Notes: a model not told the origin generated them from the letters alone. A stretch of DNA of 64,000 nucleotides from Acidobacteriota bacterium (GCA_021818105.1 JAKAFB010000004.1:53731-117730); one strand, 5' to 3'; numbered from the stretch's first letter, positions 7,281 to 17,489 are shown. Numbers and translations are program-made.

Positions 7281-8282
7281 ATGATCAAGCTCTTTGGCGG
7301 CAGAAAAGACCCTCAGGAAAACGGCGACCCTGCGCAGGATACCCCAGCGGCCGAGCTGCAAAGCCCCGCTCTCGGCATCTTTGGCCGCATGAAGCAGGCG
7401 GTCACACGCACCCGCGAGTCCTTATCATCCAGGATTGAAGGCATCGTCTCCCTCACCCGCACGGTGGACGAAGCGGCACTCGAGGATCTCGAATCCGCGC
7501 TGCTCGGCAGCGACCTGGGCGTACAAACCACCACGCAGGTTATTGATGCACTACGCGACCATGCCCGCCGCCAGGCCATTGAAGGCGGCGACGAGCTACG
7601 CAACCTGCTCAAATCCCAGTTACAGTCCATCCTTGAGGCCCCGCAGCGTCCCGTTCCCACGCCCGAGGCGCTCCCCAAGGTCACCTTCCTCGTAGGCGTC
7701 AACGGCGCCGGAAAAACCACCACCAGCGGCAAACTGGCCGCGTGGCTGCGCGCCCAGGGCCACTCCGTTCTCCTCTGCGCGGCAGATACCTTCCGCGCCG
7801 CCGCCATTGAGCAGCTTGAAGTGTGGGCCTCCCGCTCGGGCGTGGAGATGATCAAGACGCGCCAGGGCGGCGACCCCGCCGCCGTGCTCTATGACGCCGC
7901 CAGCGCCGCCAAAGCCCGACAGATCAACGATCTGATTGTGGACACTGCAGGCCGCCTGCACACCAAGACCGGCCTCATGGATGAGCTCGACAAGATGCGC
8001 CGCACCGCCGCCAGGCTCATTCCCGGTGCTCCCCACGAGGTGCTGCTTGTGCTGGATGCCACCACAGGCCAGAACGGCCTGCAGCAGGCGCGTCTCTTTA
8101 CGCAAGCCGCAGGCGTCACCGGCATTGTGCTCGCCAAGCTTGACGGCACCGCCAAGGGCGGCATCGCCGTGGCCATCGCCCGCGAGCTCAACCTGCCCGT
8201 CCGCTTTGTCGGCGTGGGCGAACAAATGGGCGACCTTCTCGAGTTTTCGCCCGCGGACTTTGTAGACGCGCTGTTGGGATAG
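7281..8282 (+). CDS. ftsY: Signal recognition particle receptor FtsY
   Basis: A 333-residue GTPase that docks SRP-bound ribosomes at the membrane for co-translational insertion. The ATG at 7281 ([15 protein letters not shown]) gives a short acidic A-region. The four-helix N domain follows (~30-125, with [17 protein letters not shown]), then the G domain: P-loop [40 protein letters not shown]-equivalent [10 protein letters not shown] and GVGEQMGDL. The absence of an M domain separates it from Ffh. The track ORF starts at 7089, but the first 64 residues are not FtsY-like. Its stop is two bases before ribD. Confidence 0.95.
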   Translation: MIKLFGGRKDPQENGDPAQDTPAAELQSPALGIFGRMKQAVTRTRESLSSRIEGIVSLTRTVDEAALEDLESALLGSDLGVQTTTQVIDALRDHARRQAIEGGDELRNLLKSQLQSILEAPQRPVPTPEALPKVTFLVGVNGAGKTTTSGKLAAWLRAQGHSVLLCAADTFRAAAIEQLEVWASRSGVEMIKTRQGGDPAAVLYDAASAAKARQINDLIVDTAGRLHTKTGLMDELDKMRRTAARLIPGAPHEVLLVLDATTGQNGLQQARLFTQAAGVTGIVLAKLDGTAKGGIAVAIARELNLPVRFVGVGEQMGDLLEFSPADFVDALLG

Positions 8283-8284
8283 CA

Positions 8285-9424
8285 ATGCACGATTCAACGC
8301 AGGACCGATACTGGATGGAGCGGGCGCTCGAGCTGGCCCGCTTCGGCATCGGCATGTGCTCGCCCAATCCCGTGGTGGGTTGCATCATTCTGGATCGCTC
8401 CGGGCTAATGTTGGGCCAGGGCTGGCACGAGTACGATTTGCGGGACCACGCTGAGGTCATCGCGCTCAAGGAGGCTATGCAGTTCGGCAGTGAGCGGCTG
8501 CAGGGCGGCACCGCCTACGTCACCCTTGAGCCCTGCAACCACACCGGCCGCACCGGCCCCTGCACACAGGCCCTGATTGCCGCCGGCCTGCAGCGTGTGG
8601 TTGCTGCCACCATTGATCCCAACCCTTCCGTCGCGGGCCACGGCATGGAAACCCTTCATGCCGCCGGGCTGGAGACAACCATCGGTGTTTGCGAGGACGA
8701 GGCGCGCCGCCTGAACGAGGGCTTCGCCCGCTGGAGCCAGCACAAGCACCCCTTCGTACTGATGAAAGTCGCCATGACCCTCGATGGCCGCATCGCTCCA
8801 CCGCTCGGTCACCACACGCTCCGCGAGCCCTACTGGATAACCAACGAAGCCGCGCGCGCTGCCGTGCAGCCCCTGCGCTGGCAGGCCGATGCCGTTCTCA
8901 CCGGCATTGATACGGTGCTGGCAGACGACCCCATGCTCACCGACCGCAGTGGCCACCGCCGCCGTCGCCCCCTGTTGCGCGTGATCCTGGACTCGGCTCT
9001 CCGCATGCCGCTCGACGCAAAGATAGTGCGCAGCGCCCAACAGGATGTTGTGCTTTTCACGGTTTCAAGTGACGAGTCCCGTGCAGACGTACTGCGCAAA
9101 CACGGCATCCGCGTGGAGGTTCTGCCCGCCCTGGCCGGCCGCGTACCGCTGGACAAAGTGCTGGACAAGCTGGGCGAAGAAGGCATTCTGACGCTGCTCA
9201 CCGAAACCGGTACGCGCCTGAACACGGCGCTCCTCGCCAGCAACCATGTGGACCGCGTACATCTCTTTGTTTCGCCGCAAATTATGGGCTCCGACGCGGT
9301 TCCTGCCTTTCGCGGGATGAACCACGCCACCCACCTAGGCAACATGGAAGTCCAACGCTATGGCGACGACCTCGGCCTCTGCTCGCTGCTGCGCGACCCC
9401 TGGCCAGCCACACAAACTGCATGA
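8285..9424 (+). CDS. ribD: Bifunctional riboflavin biosynthesis deaminase/reductase
   Basis: A 379-residue enzyme for the second and third steps of riboflavin synthesis: deamination of the pyrimidine and reduction of the ribosyl side chain with NADPH. The N-terminal cytidine-deaminase-like domain (~1-145) has the zinc ligands in [10 protein letters not shown] and [11 protein letters not shown]. The C-terminal reductase domain (~150-370) contains [10 protein letters not shown] and [14 protein letters not shown]. The start is two bases after ftsY, so it is probably co-transcribed. No FMN riboswitch precedes it. Riboflavin synthase lies 1.4 kb downstream on the same strand. Confidence 0.95.
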   Translation: MHDSTQDRYWMERALELARFGIGMCSPNPVVGCIILDRSGLMLGQGWHEYDLRDHAEVIALKEAMQFGSERLQGGTAYVTLEPCNHTGRTGPCTQALIAAGLQRVVAATIDPNPSVAGHGMETLHAAGLETTIGVCEDEARRLNEGFARWSQHKHPFVLMKVAMTLDGRIAPPLGHHTLREPYWITNEAARAAVQPLRWQADAVLTGIDTVLADDPMLTDRSGHRRRRPLLRVILDSALRMPLDAKIVRSAQQDVVLFTVSSDESRADVLRKHGIRVEVLPALAGRVPLDKVLDKLGEEGILTLLTETGTRLNTALLASNHVDRVHLFVSPQIMGSDAVPAFRGMNHATHLGNMEVQRYGDDLGLCSLLRDPWPATQTA

Positions 9425-9530
9425 AACGGCGGGCGACTCTGCCGCATCTAAACAACCTGTGAGCCAGTCCCCAATCCGCACTCCCCTGGGGCGGCTCAGC
9501 CTGTCACAATAGAACCAGAGGTTTTTGAGA

Positions 9531-10037
9531 ATGGTTGCGTCCCCCCTGCTCACGGCAGCAGTTTCCATCGTCGGACTCTGCGGCGTGCTCGTCTGGCGCG
9601 TGCGCGAGGGCCGCACCGCGGTGACGGTGAAGAAGCTGGTGATGCCTCCGGTGGGCATGGCGACAGGGTTCTGCATGTTCCTGGTGCCGCTGTTTCGCGT
9701 GCCGTGGACCTGGGCCCTTGCAGCATTTCTCATTGGCGCCATTGTGCTCGCCTATCCTCTGCTGCTCACATCCAGCCTGCGCCGCGATGGCGATACCATC
9801 ATGATGAAGCGCTCCAGCGCGTTCTTCGCCGTGGTCATTGTGCTGGCTGCCGTGCGCTACTTCGCCCGCGACTACTTTGACAAATTCCTCACCCTCGAGC
9901 AGACCGGCGGCCTTTTCTTCATCCTCGCTTTCGGGATGATCCTCCGCTGGCGCTTACACCTGCTTTCCCTCTACGCAAAGCTGACCCGGGCAGACTTCGC
10001 TCTGGAAAGGGCGCCAGAAGAGGCAGCAGCCGAATAA
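9531..10037 (+). CDS. CcdC-like integral membrane protein
   Basis: A membrane protein of about 168 residues with four or five hydrophobic helices (ASPLLTAAVSIVGLCGVLVW, MATGFCMFLVPLF, LAAFLIGAIVLAYPLLL, AFFAVVIVLAAVRYF, TGGLFFILAFGMILRW). The pattern, including the SLRRDGDTIMMKRSSAFF loop, resembles the CcdC family (DUF1453), linked to cytochrome c biogenesis in Bacillus. The ATG at 9531 is preferred to the TTG used by the track. It sits between ribD and an exported hydrolase with no functional link. Function in this phylum is not established. Confidence 0.65.
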   Translation: MVASPLLTAAVSIVGLCGVLVWRVREGRTAVTVKKLVMPPVGMATGFCMFLVPLFRVPWTWALAAFLIGAIVLAYPLLLTSSLRRDGDTIMMKRSSAFFAVVIVLAAVRYFARDYFDKFLTLEQTGGLFFILAFGMILRWRLHLLSLYAKLTRADFALERAPEEAAAE

Positions 10038-10170
10038 GCGCCGATAAGCAAAGCAACGCAGAAAGAAGAACTGCAAAGCCGGTCAGATCCCTTCCCCGCA
10101 AAGGCTTCGGACCGCGTGGCTTCTTGTGCCCGGTTTCACTCAGGGAATGAACACGTAGTAGAGTTACGGC

Positions 10171-10851
10171 ATGCGTAACCTTCTGGTGATTCTTGTAGTT
10201 GGCTTGCTGGCCGGCATGGCCGCGGCCCAGCAGACTGTCTCATTTCCAACCCGCGATGGCGGAGTCATCTTTGCAGATCAATACGGAACCGGCGACCGGG
10301 CGGTTGTACTTGCCCACGGAGCTATGTTCAACAAAGAGAGCTGGTCAGAGCAGGCAAAGCAGCTGCAGGCCGCTGGCTTCAGAGTGCTGGCAATCGACTT
10401 TCGCGGTTACGGCAAGTCGCACGGACCCGGCGACAAAAATCCCATGCAGGCGCCGCTCGACCTGGACGTGTTGGCAGCCGTGGACTACCTGCACAAGACC
10501 GGCTCAAAAGATGTATCGGTTGTAGGAGCCAGCATGGGCGCCATAGCCACCGGGGACGCCTCGATTGCATCAAAGCCGGGCGAGATTGATCGCATCGTGC
10601 TCTTAAGCCTGCATCCCAGCGGGCCAGCATCCAGGCTGAAATCGCCTGTTCTCTTCATCATCTCCCGCGACGACAAGGGTGCAAACGGGCCCCGACTGCC
10701 CGGGGTTCAGAAGGCTTATGACGAGGCCCCGCAACCCAAAAAACTGATCATTCTGGATGGGGCAGCGCACGCCCAGTTTCTGTTTAAGACAGACAAGGGA
10801 CCACAGGTGATGCGGGAGATTCTTGCGTGGCTCAACGGCGGCGGTAAATAG
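10171..10851 (+). CDS. Exported alpha/beta-fold hydrolase
   Basis: A 226-residue protein with a signal peptide (MRNLLVILVVGLLAGMAAAQ), so it is periplasmic or secreted. Alpha/beta-hydrolase features are the oxyanion region AHGAMFNKESW, DFRGYGKS, the nucleophile elbow GASMG (Ser), and a late His in GAAHAQFL. The acid residue is probably the Asp of ISRDDKG. Substrate unknown; esterase or dienelactone-hydrolase-like activity is possible. It is followed 29 bases later by riboflavin synthase and may be in the same transcript. Confidence 0.82.
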   Translation: MRNLLVILVVGLLAGMAAAQQTVSFPTRDGGVIFADQYGTGDRAVVLAHGAMFNKESWSEQAKQLQAAGFRVLAIDFRGYGKSHGPGDKNPMQAPLDLDVLAAVDYLHKTGSKDVSVVGASMGAIATGDASIASKPGEIDRIVLLSLHPSGPASRLKSPVLFIISRDDKGANGPRLPGVQKAYDEAPQPKKLIILDGAAHAQFLFKTDKGPQVMREILAWLNGGGK

Positions 10852-10880
10852 GCAACGTCGGCAGCGCATAGAATGAAGGC

Positions 10881-11555
10881 ATGTTTACGGGAATCATTGA
10901 GCAGACGGGCACGCTGGTCAGCCTGACCGATCGCGGTGGTGTCTGGCGCATTACCGTAGAGGCCCCGGGCATCGCCGGTCGTTTGCGCGAGGGTGACTCG
11001 CTGGCCGTCTCCGGTGTGTGTCTTACCGCTCTTGACGTCAATCCGACCTATTTCCACGCTGACCTTGCGCAGGAGACTCTGGACCGCACCTCTCTCGGCT
11101 CGCTGGCTCCCGGCTCCAAAGTCAATCTGGAACTGCCCACGGCAGCCGGAAGCCCACTCGGCGGGCACGTCGTGCAGGGCCACGTGGACGGTACCGGCAC
11201 CCTCGTAACACTGGACCCGGTCATTCCCGCAACCAGCCCTCAGTTCAACAAGGGAACCACCGACTGGACGCTGAAGATCCACGTGCCGGAAAACGTGCGC
11301 CCGTGGATGGTGCACAAGGGCTCGGTGGCCATCGAGGGCATCAGCCTCACCATCGCCGACTTCGATGGCGAGACCATTACCATCGCCATTCTGCCCCTCA
11401 CCTATTGGCGCACGAATCTGCACACGCTCGCGCTCGGCGCCCTGGTCAACGTGGAAGCGGATGTGCTGGTGAAGCTGGCCCACGCCCAGATGCAGGCCCA
11501 GAAAAAGCCCGAGTTACAGCTAACCGAGGCGTGGCTTGTGGCCAACGGATTTTGA
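10881..11555 (+). CDS. ribE: Riboflavin synthase alpha chain
   Basis: A 224-residue enzyme that dismutates two 6,7-dimethyl-8-ribityllumazine molecules into riboflavin plus the pyrimidine precursor. It opens with the family hallmark MFTGIIEQTG and has two lumazine-binding repeats (~1-97 and ~98-200): SVSGVCLT-type VSGVCLTALD in the first and GHVVQGHVDGTG plus IEGISLTIADF in the second. Length is normal. It completes, with ribD upstream, part of the riboflavin pathway; ribBA and ribH are not in the window. Confidence 0.95.
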   Translation: MFTGIIEQTGTLVSLTDRGGVWRITVEAPGIAGRLREGDSLAVSGVCLTALDVNPTYFHADLAQETLDRTSLGSLAPGSKVNLELPTAAGSPLGGHVVQGHVDGTGTLVTLDPVIPATSPQFNKGTTDWTLKIHVPENVRPWMVHKGSVAIEGISLTIADFDGETITIAILPLTYWRTNLHTLALGALVNVEADVLVKLAHAQMQAQKKPELQLTEAWLVANGF

Positions 11556-11686
11556 CCCGCGGCAGTCTGGGCGAACGCTTTCAGCACCCGCTGCGTCTAT
11601 CGGGTCGTTGAGGCTGATACCCTTGAGCAGGAAGGCGTTGCAGCGAAGACGGCGGCGTGAAAGACGCCCCGTCAACACGTAAGTCT

Positions 11687-12889
11687 ATGGCAGAGTTTGT
11701 GATCAAGTTGGCCGATGAGCGCGGCCGCGTACAGGAGCAGGTTCAAACGGCGAGTTCCGCCGAGGAGCTGCGCGCGCGCTTTACGCATGCCGGCTATCAC
11801 GTCTTCTCCGTCAAGGCGCGCAGCGGTCGCTCCCTGCTTGGCAGGCGCAAGGTCAAGCTTGAGCAGTTTCTCATCTTCAACCAGCAGTTTCTCACGCTGG
11901 TTCGAGCAGGCCTGCCGATTCTGAGCTCTCTGAGCATGCTCGCCAAGAGCCAGAAGGATGCGCACTTTGCCGCACAGATTGAAGACGTTTCGAATCGCGT
12001 GAAGACCGGCGAGGCGCTATCCTCGGCATTCGAAGCGCAGTCAGGCATTACGCCCCTTTACACCACAACGCTTCTTGCCGGCGAGCGCTCCGGCAACCTG
12101 CAGGAGGTTCTGGAGCGCTTCGTCAGCTTCCAGCGCGTCTCACTCACGTTCCGTAAAAAGTTGACCGCCTCGCTCATCTACCCGTCTCTGCTGCTCACAC
12201 TCGTCACCGGCCTCATGATCTTCATGTTCACGGTGGTCATCCCGCAGTTTGCCGAACTCTATGACCAGATGGGCTCGCAACTGCCCGGCATGACCGTCTC
12301 GCTGCTTACCTTCGGTAAGTGGACGCAGCACAACTTTATTTGGATTGCCATCATTGCGGCCGGCATCGGCCTGGGCGGCTATCGCTTCTCCATCACCGAA
12401 CGCGGACGCGACTTCGTGGACAGCTTTCGTATTGGACTGCCTATCTTCGGCAAAATCTGGCTCAAGTATCAGGTAGCCTTGTTCTCCCGCACGCTCTCCA
12501 CGCTGCTCACCGGCGGTCTTCCGCTGGTTCCCTCGCTGGAGACTGCCGCTCACTCCATCTCTTCGCGCCGCGTGTCCAAGGCGGTCCTGTCGTCCATAGG
12601 CAGCGTCCGTGCGGGCAAGAGCCTGGCCGATTCGCTCACGCAGACCAAGGTGATTCCCGATCTTGCCACGGAGATGATCTCCGTGGGCGAGCAGACCGGC
12701 GCCCTGCCGCAGATGCTCAATTCCGTGGCCGAATTTTTTGAAGAGGACGTCGCCACCGCCCTCACCGCTGCGCTCTCGCTCATCGAACCCGCCATCCTCA
12801 TCGTGATGGGCGTAGTAGTGGTCTTCATTCTTATTTCGCTTTACCTGCCCATCTTCTCGCTGGGACAAGTTTCAGGAGCACAGGGGTGA
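11687..12889 (+). CDS. gspF: Type II secretion/type IV pilus inner-membrane platform protein
   Basis: A 400-residue GspF/PilC-family protein, taken from the ATG at 11687 (MAEFVIKLADERGRVQ); the track's GTG at 11657 adds ten unlikely residues. It has two homologous T2SSF domains (~70-195 and ~270-395), with helices at LTLVTGLMIFMFTVVIPQF, NFIWIAIIAAGIGLGGY and LIVMGVVVVFILISLYLPIF. It forms the membrane platform that the GspE ATPase drives to assemble a pseudopilus or pilus. First gene of a seven-gene operon; gspE starts six bases after its stop. Confidence 0.92.
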   Translation: MAEFVIKLADERGRVQEQVQTASSAEELRARFTHAGYHVFSVKARSGRSLLGRRKVKLEQFLIFNQQFLTLVRAGLPILSSLSMLAKSQKDAHFAAQIEDVSNRVKTGEALSSAFEAQSGITPLYTTTLLAGERSGNLQEVLERFVSFQRVSLTFRKKLTASLIYPSLLLTLVTGLMIFMFTVVIPQFAELYDQMGSQLPGMTVSLLTFGKWTQHNFIWIAIIAAGIGLGGYRFSITERGRDFVDSFRIGLPIFGKIWLKYQVALFSRTLSTLLTGGLPLVPSLETAAHSISSRRVSKAVLSSIGSVRAGKSLADSLTQTKVIPDLATEMISVGEQTGALPQMLNSVAEFFEEDVATALTAALSLIEPAILIVMGVVVVFILISLYLPIFSLGQVSGAQG

Positions 12890-12895
12890 CACGCC

Positions 12896-14539
12896 ATGGC
12901 TGATCCAAACGTCATCATGCTTCCCGTGGGCCCGCAGCCCGGCAGCGCAGAAGAGCGCGCGCAGGCTGAGGCTCTGGCACATCGTTACCGGGCGGAGTTT
13001 GTTGATCTCAAGAACTTCAAAATCCAGCATGACCTGCTGCGCACGGTTCCCGTGGAACTGATGTTCCGCTACAACTTCGTACCCATTGAGCAGCGTGGCG
13101 ACGCGCTGGTGATCGCGGTAAGCGACCCCTCGCGCCTGATGGTGCTGGATGAGATTGCCGGGCTTCTGGGCAGCCGCATCCTCCCCTGCGTGGCCACGCT
13201 CTCGCAAATCACCGACCTGCTCAAGAAGACCGAGCAGTCACAGCGCGTGCTGGACGAGGCCAGCGAAGGCCTCACCTTCGACGTGCTCTCCGGTGAAGAG
13301 AATGTAGACGAAAACATCTCCATTGAAAAGCTCACCAGCGATGAGGACATCAGCCCCATCATTCGCCTGGTGGACACCACCATCTTCACTGCCCTTGAAC
13401 GCCGCGCCTCTGACATCCACATCGAAACCTATGACGACTCGCTCCATGTGAAGTACCGCATCGATGGCGTGCTGCAGGAAGCCATGGCGCCCATTGCTCG
13501 CGAGCATCACACCACCATCCTCAGCCGCATCAAAATCATGAGCGAGCTCGATATTGCGGAGCGCCGCGTACCGCAGGACGGCCGCTTTCGTGTGCGCTAC
13601 AAGGGCCGCCTCATCGACTTCCGCGTCTCCATCATGCCCACCGTGCATGGTGAAAACGCCGTGCTCCGCGTGCTGGACAAGGAGTCCATGAGCGAAAAGT
13701 TCCGCAACCTCACCCTGGATGTGGTGGGCTTTGCTGAAGAGGATCTGCGCAGGTTCCGCCGTTACATCCGCGAGCCCTACGGCATGGTGCTCGTCACCGG
13801 CCCCACCGGCTCCGGCAAAACCACGACCCTCTACGCCGCGCTCAACGAAATCAAGAGCGACGAGGACAAGATCATCACCATTGAGGATCCGGTCGAGTAC
13901 CAGATTCGCGGCATCACGCAGATTCCCGTCAACGAGAAGAAGGGTCTCACATTTGCCCGCGGCCTGCGCTCCATCCTCCGTCATGACCCTGATAAGATTC
14001 TCGTCGGCGAAATTCGCGACCAGGAGACGGCGCAGATCGCCATCAACTCCGCGCTCACCGGCCACTTGGTTTTCACCACCGTCCACGCCAACAACGTGGT
14101 GGACGTGCTGGGGCGCTTCCTGAACATGGGCGTCGAGGCCTACAACTTCGTCTCCGCGCTCAACTGCATCCTGGCACAGCGGCTTGTGCGCACCATCTGC
14201 GAGCACTGCGCCCGCACTGCGCATCACCCGGATGACATGCTGTTGGCCAGCGGACTTGATCCCGCCGAGTGGCGCGACTTTGACTTCAGGGAAGGTTCCG
14301 GCTGCATCGAGTGTGGCGGCACCGGCTATCGCGGCCGAACCGCCATTCACGAGCTATTGGACTTGACCGACCCCATCCGTGAGTTGATTCTGGAAAAGAA
14401 ACCTACCTCCGAAGTGCGTAAGCTGGCACAGAAAGAAGGCATGAGGTTCCTGCGCGAGTCCGCGCTGGACCGTGTGCGACGCGGCCTGACCACGCTCAAG
14501 GAGATTAACAAAGTCACGTTTATTGAGGCATCGCGCTAG
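12896..14539 (+). CDS. gspE: Type II secretion/type IV pilus assembly ATPase
   Basis: A 547-residue GspE/PilB ATPase. An N-terminal GspE-N domain (~20-150) precedes the ATPase core with Walker A GPTGSGKTTT, an Asp box (ITIEDPVEYQ), Walker B LVGEIRDQETA and the His box TGHLVFTTVHANN. The C-terminal tetracysteine zinc motif (CEHC ... CIEC) is present, as in GspE/PilB assembly ATPases and not in PilT. It powers pseudopilin or pilin extraction from the inner membrane together with the adjacent GspF. Its stop overlaps the GTG of the next gene by one base. Confidence 0.95.
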   Translation: MADPNVIMLPVGPQPGSAEERAQAEALAHRYRAEFVDLKNFKIQHDLLRTVPVELMFRYNFVPIEQRGDALVIAVSDPSRLMVLDEIAGLLGSRILPCVATLSQITDLLKKTEQSQRVLDEASEGLTFDVLSGEENVDENISIEKLTSDEDISPIIRLVDTTIFTALERRASDIHIETYDDSLHVKYRIDGVLQEAMAPIAREHHTTILSRIKIMSELDIAERRVPQDGRFRVRYKGRLIDFRVSIMPTVHGENAVLRVLDKESMSEKFRNLTLDVVGFAEEDLRRFRRYIREPYGMVLVTGPTGSGKTTTLYAALNEIKSDEDKIITIEDPVEYQIRGITQIPVNEKKGLTFARGLRSILRHDPDKILVGEIRDQETAQIAINSALTGHLVFTTVHANNVVDVLGRFLNMGVEAYNFVSALNCILAQRLVRTICEHCARTAHHPDDMLLASGLDPAEWRDFDFREGSGCIECGGTGYRGRTAIHELLDLTDPIRELILEKKPTSEVRKLAQKEGMRFLRESALDRVRRGLTTLKEINKVTFIEASR

Positions 14540-15456
14540 TGCGTTGGATTCCGAGCAGCAAGCAATCCGGTCAGCAGCACGCCAACCGCCCCCCGGCCGC
14601 GGTGGACCTGTCGCCCCAGGGCGCTCTGGCTGCGGCGCTGCCCGGCAAGGGCGCACCGCCTGTGTATGCATTTGCGCCACTGCCGCCGGGTGCGCTCACG
14701 CCCTCCATAGTAGAAGTAAATCTGCATGCCGTGGACGCCGTCATTGCTGCCATTCGCAACACGCTCGGCAACGTGGAGCCTCGCACGCGGGCTGTCACGC
14801 TCATCGTGCCGGACGCAGTCGTTCGCGTCTTCGTGCTGGACTTCGATTCCTTGCCTGGTCATGCCAACGAGGTCATCCCTGTCCTACGCTTCCGCCTGCG
14901 AAAGATGGTCTCCTTTGATGTGGAGCAAGCGGGCGTCAGTTACCAGATTCTGTCGCAGGACGAGACAGAATGTCGTGTGCTGGTGGCCGTCATGCCCGGC
15001 CCCATTCTTGCGGAGTACGAAGCCGCCGTACGCGCAGCCGGCTATGAGCCCGGCGCTGTCCTTTCGTCGAGCCTGGCGGCGCTGAGTGCGGTGGACGCGC
15101 AGCAGCCCGTGCTGGCAGCCTGCCTGAGCGGTTCGTCACTCACCACCGCCATTGCCAACGGTCAGGATCTGCTCCTGTACCGTACGCTGGATTTGCCTGC
15201 CGATCCCGGGCTGCTGCTAAGCGAAGTGCAGCGCGACATCGCCGTTGCCGCCGCGTACTTCGAAGACAAGCTTGCCGCCCGTCCACACAGCTTGCATTTT
15301 GCGGGCGCCGGCACGGCAGCTGAATTCGCACGCTGGCTCAACGAGCCTGAGTTGACTGTGGTCGAGCTTGCGCCTCGCCCCACGGCGGGTGCAGCCACAT
15401 CGCTGGGCAATGTGAGCTTCGCAGGTATCACCGGCGCCTTGGCGGGGGTGGCATAA
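14539..15456 (+). CDS. pilM: PilM-like pilus/secretion assembly protein
   Basis: A 305-residue protein read from GTG 14539, overlapping the gspE stop as TAGTG. Its position before PilN- and PilO-like genes, and fragments such as AVDLSPQGALAAAL, TLIVPDAVVRVFVLDFDSLP and AAIANGQDLLLYRTLDLP, fit an actin-like (PilM/GspL cytoplasmic) fold. Actin-fold proteins of this group link the GspE ATPase to the membrane-embedded PilN/PilO pair. It is shorter than typical PilM (~350) and the ATP-binding motifs are weak, so it may be a degenerate actin fold. Call rests mainly on synteny. Confidence 0.65.
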   Translation: MRWIPSSKQSGQQHANRPPAAVDLSPQGALAAALPGKGAPPVYAFAPLPPGALTPSIVEVNLHAVDAVIAAIRNTLGNVEPRTRAVTLIVPDAVVRVFVLDFDSLPGHANEVIPVLRFRLRKMVSFDVEQAGVSYQILSQDETECRVLVAVMPGPILAEYEAAVRAAGYEPGAVLSSSLAALSAVDAQQPVLAACLSGSSLTTAIANGQDLLLYRTLDLPADPGLLLSEVQRDIAVAAAYFEDKLAARPHSLHFAGAGTAAEFARWLNEPELTVVELAPRPTAGAATSLGNVSFAGITGALAGVA

Positions 15457-15459
15457 GCC

Positions 15460-16215
15460 ATGCGCATCTCCATCAATCTCGCCACACGGCCCTTCGCGGA
15501 TCTCGGCCCCATCCTCAAGCACCTACGTATCGCCATGGGGGTCCTCGTACTCGTAGCCGTAGCTCTCGCCTTTGGAATCCATGCCCTGCACGATCAAGCC
15601 GAAAAGGCACGCGCTCGTGAACACGCACTCGATGGGCAGATTGCGCAGATCACCCAGGAGCGGCAGACCTACCAGACCCTGATGCGCCAGCCGGACAATG
15701 CGCAGACGCTCGCACAGGTCGAGCGGCTGAACCAGCTCTTTGATGAAAAGGCATTCTCCTGGACGCTGGCCATGGAAGACCTGGAGACCGTCCTGCCCGG
15801 CGGCGTGCAGGTGACCACGATCGAGCCCTCGCGGGACAAGCAGGGGCACATCACCCTGCGTCTGCGCGTGCTCGGCCCACGTGACCGTGCCATCGAGCTG
15901 GTGCAGAATCTGGAGCACTCCCGCCGCTTCGTCGCGCCGCGCATCGTGGGCGAGAGTTCTGAAGCCAGTGGCGGCCCCGGCGAAAAGATGATGCCCGTAA
16001 GCGCCTCAAGCCCGGTGAACTTCGACGTGCTCGCGGAATACAACCCACCCGATGCGGCTGAGCGCAAGGCACAAAAGGCCGGAACCACCAAGACAAAGAC
16101 CGAAGTTGACCGCTCCGATGCCGGCACTGCGCCTGTCCAGTACCGACCGCCCTACACCGGCCCGATGCGCCCGAAGTCTCCCATGAAGCCACGCACAGGA
16201 GGGCCCACGCAGTGA
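15460..16215 (+). CDS. pilN: PilN-like pilus/secretion assembly protein
   Basis: A 251-residue bitopic protein. The cytoplasmic N-terminus MRISINLATRPF resembles the PilN 'INL' peptide that inserts into PilM. One membrane helix (~24-44) is followed by a coiled coil (~48-85), then a ferredoxin-like periplasmic domain (~95-165, with VLPGGVQVTTIEPS and ITLRLRVLGP). The C-terminal ~60 residues are Pro/Lys-rich and low in structure. It should form a heterodimer with the PilO-like product, whose start overlaps its stop by four bases. Confidence 0.75.
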   Translation: MRISINLATRPFADLGPILKHLRIAMGVLVLVAVALAFGIHALHDQAEKARAREHALDGQIAQITQERQTYQTLMRQPDNAQTLAQVERLNQLFDEKAFSWTLAMEDLETVLPGGVQVTTIEPSRDKQGHITLRLRVLGPRDRAIELVQNLEHSRRFVAPRIVGESSEASGGPGEKMMPVSASSPVNFDVLAEYNPPDAAERKAQKAGTTKTKTEVDRSDAGTAPVQYRPPYTGPMRPKSPMKPRTGGPTQ

Positions 16216-16850
16216 ATGACCGTCCTCGTATCGCTTGGCACGAACGCCTGCGCTCACCGCTGACCTGGCACTACGCCGGACTTGTGTTGCTCGTTATCCT
16301 GGTTTCGTTTCTTGCCGTCCGCTTCGCGCTTGACTGGTCCATCACAGACAGCAGCTCCGCTGGCGCGCTTGCCGGCAAGCAGTTTCAGCTCAAAGCTCTG
16401 CAAATTGAGACGGCGCCGCTCCGCGGCTTGGACAAGCAAGTGGCCGTTACGCGCGAAGAGGTCAAGGACTTCTACGCCAAGCGCGTCCCCGCCAATTACT
16501 CCTCCATCGCCTCGCGCATTGGGGATCTGGAAGTAAAGTCCGGCGTACGGCTGTCGCGGGTACAATATGCGCAAGGCCCTGCCGGCGCGGATTTAACCGA
16601 AATCACCATGGATGCGGGGATCACCGGCGCATATCCGCAAATCATGCACTTCGTGAATGATCTTGAGCGCGATCCAATGTTTTTTGTCATCCGCACCATG
16701 GCGCTCACAGGCCAGCAGGGCGGAATGGTGAATCTGCGGCTGCGCGTCTCCACGTGGCTCCGCCCGGCTGACGCGGCTGCCAGCGGCCTTCCACCGTCAA
16801 AGGATGAGTCGCCCGGTGCGCCATCCGCTCCGGGAAAGGAGGGCCAATAG
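16212..16850 (+). CDS. pilO: PilO-like pilus/secretion assembly protein
   Basis: A 212-residue bitopic protein from GTG 16212. It has a short cytoplasmic tail, one helix (~18-40, [20 protein letters not shown]), a coiled region with [19 protein letters not shown], and a periplasmic ferredoxin-like domain ([29 protein letters not shown]). This matches PilO, the partner of PilN in the inner-membrane alignment complex. It ends in a Pro/Ser-rich tail. Coupled to the genes on both sides (four-base overlap before, two-base gap after). Confidence 0.75.
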   Translation: MNDRPRIAWHERLRSPLTWHYAGLVLLVILVSFLAVRFALDWSITDSSSAGALAGKQFQLKALQIETAPLRGLDKQVAVTREEVKDFYAKRVPANYSSIASRIGDLEVKSGVRLSRVQYAQGPAGADLTEITMDAGITGAYPQIMHFVNDLERDPMFFVIRTMALTGQQGGMVNLRLRVSTWLRPADAAASGLPPSKDESPGAPSAPGKEGQ

Positions 16851-16852
16851 CC

Positions 16853-17458
16853 GTGGCACTCCAGCTTGGCTTTGAAAACAAGCGCCAGTTCTACCTGCTC
16901 ATTGCTCTCGCTGCGACCATCGTGGTCATCGGCGCCTGGGAGATTTACGGCTCATTCTGGGGCACTCCATCCACCCAGCCTGGAGCGACCGCAACGCACC
17001 CAACCACAGGGCGCACCACGCCGCGGGAAACGGCAGCAACGGGCCCCGAGGCGCAGAAAATCTCGAACGCCGGGATTGATCCCACGCTCCATCTAGACAA
17101 GCTGGCCCAAAGCGAAAACGTGGTGTACCAGGGCACCGGCAGAAACATTTTTTCAGCTGACTCAGCACCTGTGGCTATTGAGGCCCCGGTTAAGAGCGCT
17201 CGCGAAGACAAGCCCGCGGTCATTACCGCTCCCGTTGCGCCGCGCCCGCCCGCGATTGACTTGAAGTATTTTGGCTACAGCCAGGCTCCAGACAAGTCCC
17301 TGAAGGCCTTTCTCGTCCACGGCGATGACATCTTCATTGCCCGGCCCGGCGACATTGTCGATCACCGCTATAAAGTTGAATTGGTCATGCCGGGCAGTGT
17401 CCGCATTACGGACTTGGGTTACAACAACACGCAGACATTGCCGCTCTCAGTCAACTAG
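16853..17458 (+). CDS. PilP/GspC-like periplasmic linker protein
   Basis: A 201-residue protein from GTG 16853 with one N-terminal helix (~13-32, [20 protein letters not shown]). A Pro/Thr-rich linker follows, then a small C-terminal beta domain (~135-201: [33 protein letters not shown]) that resembles the GspC homology region or PilP fold. Such proteins connect the inner-membrane platform to the outer-membrane secretin. The secretin itself (GspD/PilQ) is not in this window, so its gene must lie elsewhere. Confidence 0.7.
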   Translation: MALQLGFENKRQFYLLIALAATIVVIGAWEIYGSFWGTPSTQPGATATHPTTGRTTPRETAATGPEAQKISNAGIDPTLHLDKLAQSENVVYQGTGRNIFSADSAPVAIEAPVKSAREDKPAVITAPVAPRPPAIDLKYFGYSQAPDKSLKAFLVHGDDIFIARPGDIVDHRYKVELVMPGSVRITDLGYNNTQTLPLSVN

Positions 17459-17489
17459 CACCCCCGGCAAGACTCCCAGCTGCTATCCG

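Noticed and set aside
8283-8285. FMN riboswitch before ribD
   Set aside because: ribD starts two bases after ftsY and nothing resembling the RFN element is present there or before riboflavin synthase.
11556-11686. c-di-GMP riboswitch before the pilus/secretion operon
   Set aside because: The leader was examined for GEMM-type conserved loops and none matched.
13238-14350. 370-residue minus-strand ORF
   Set aside because: Antisense to gspE, whose ATPase motifs are complete.
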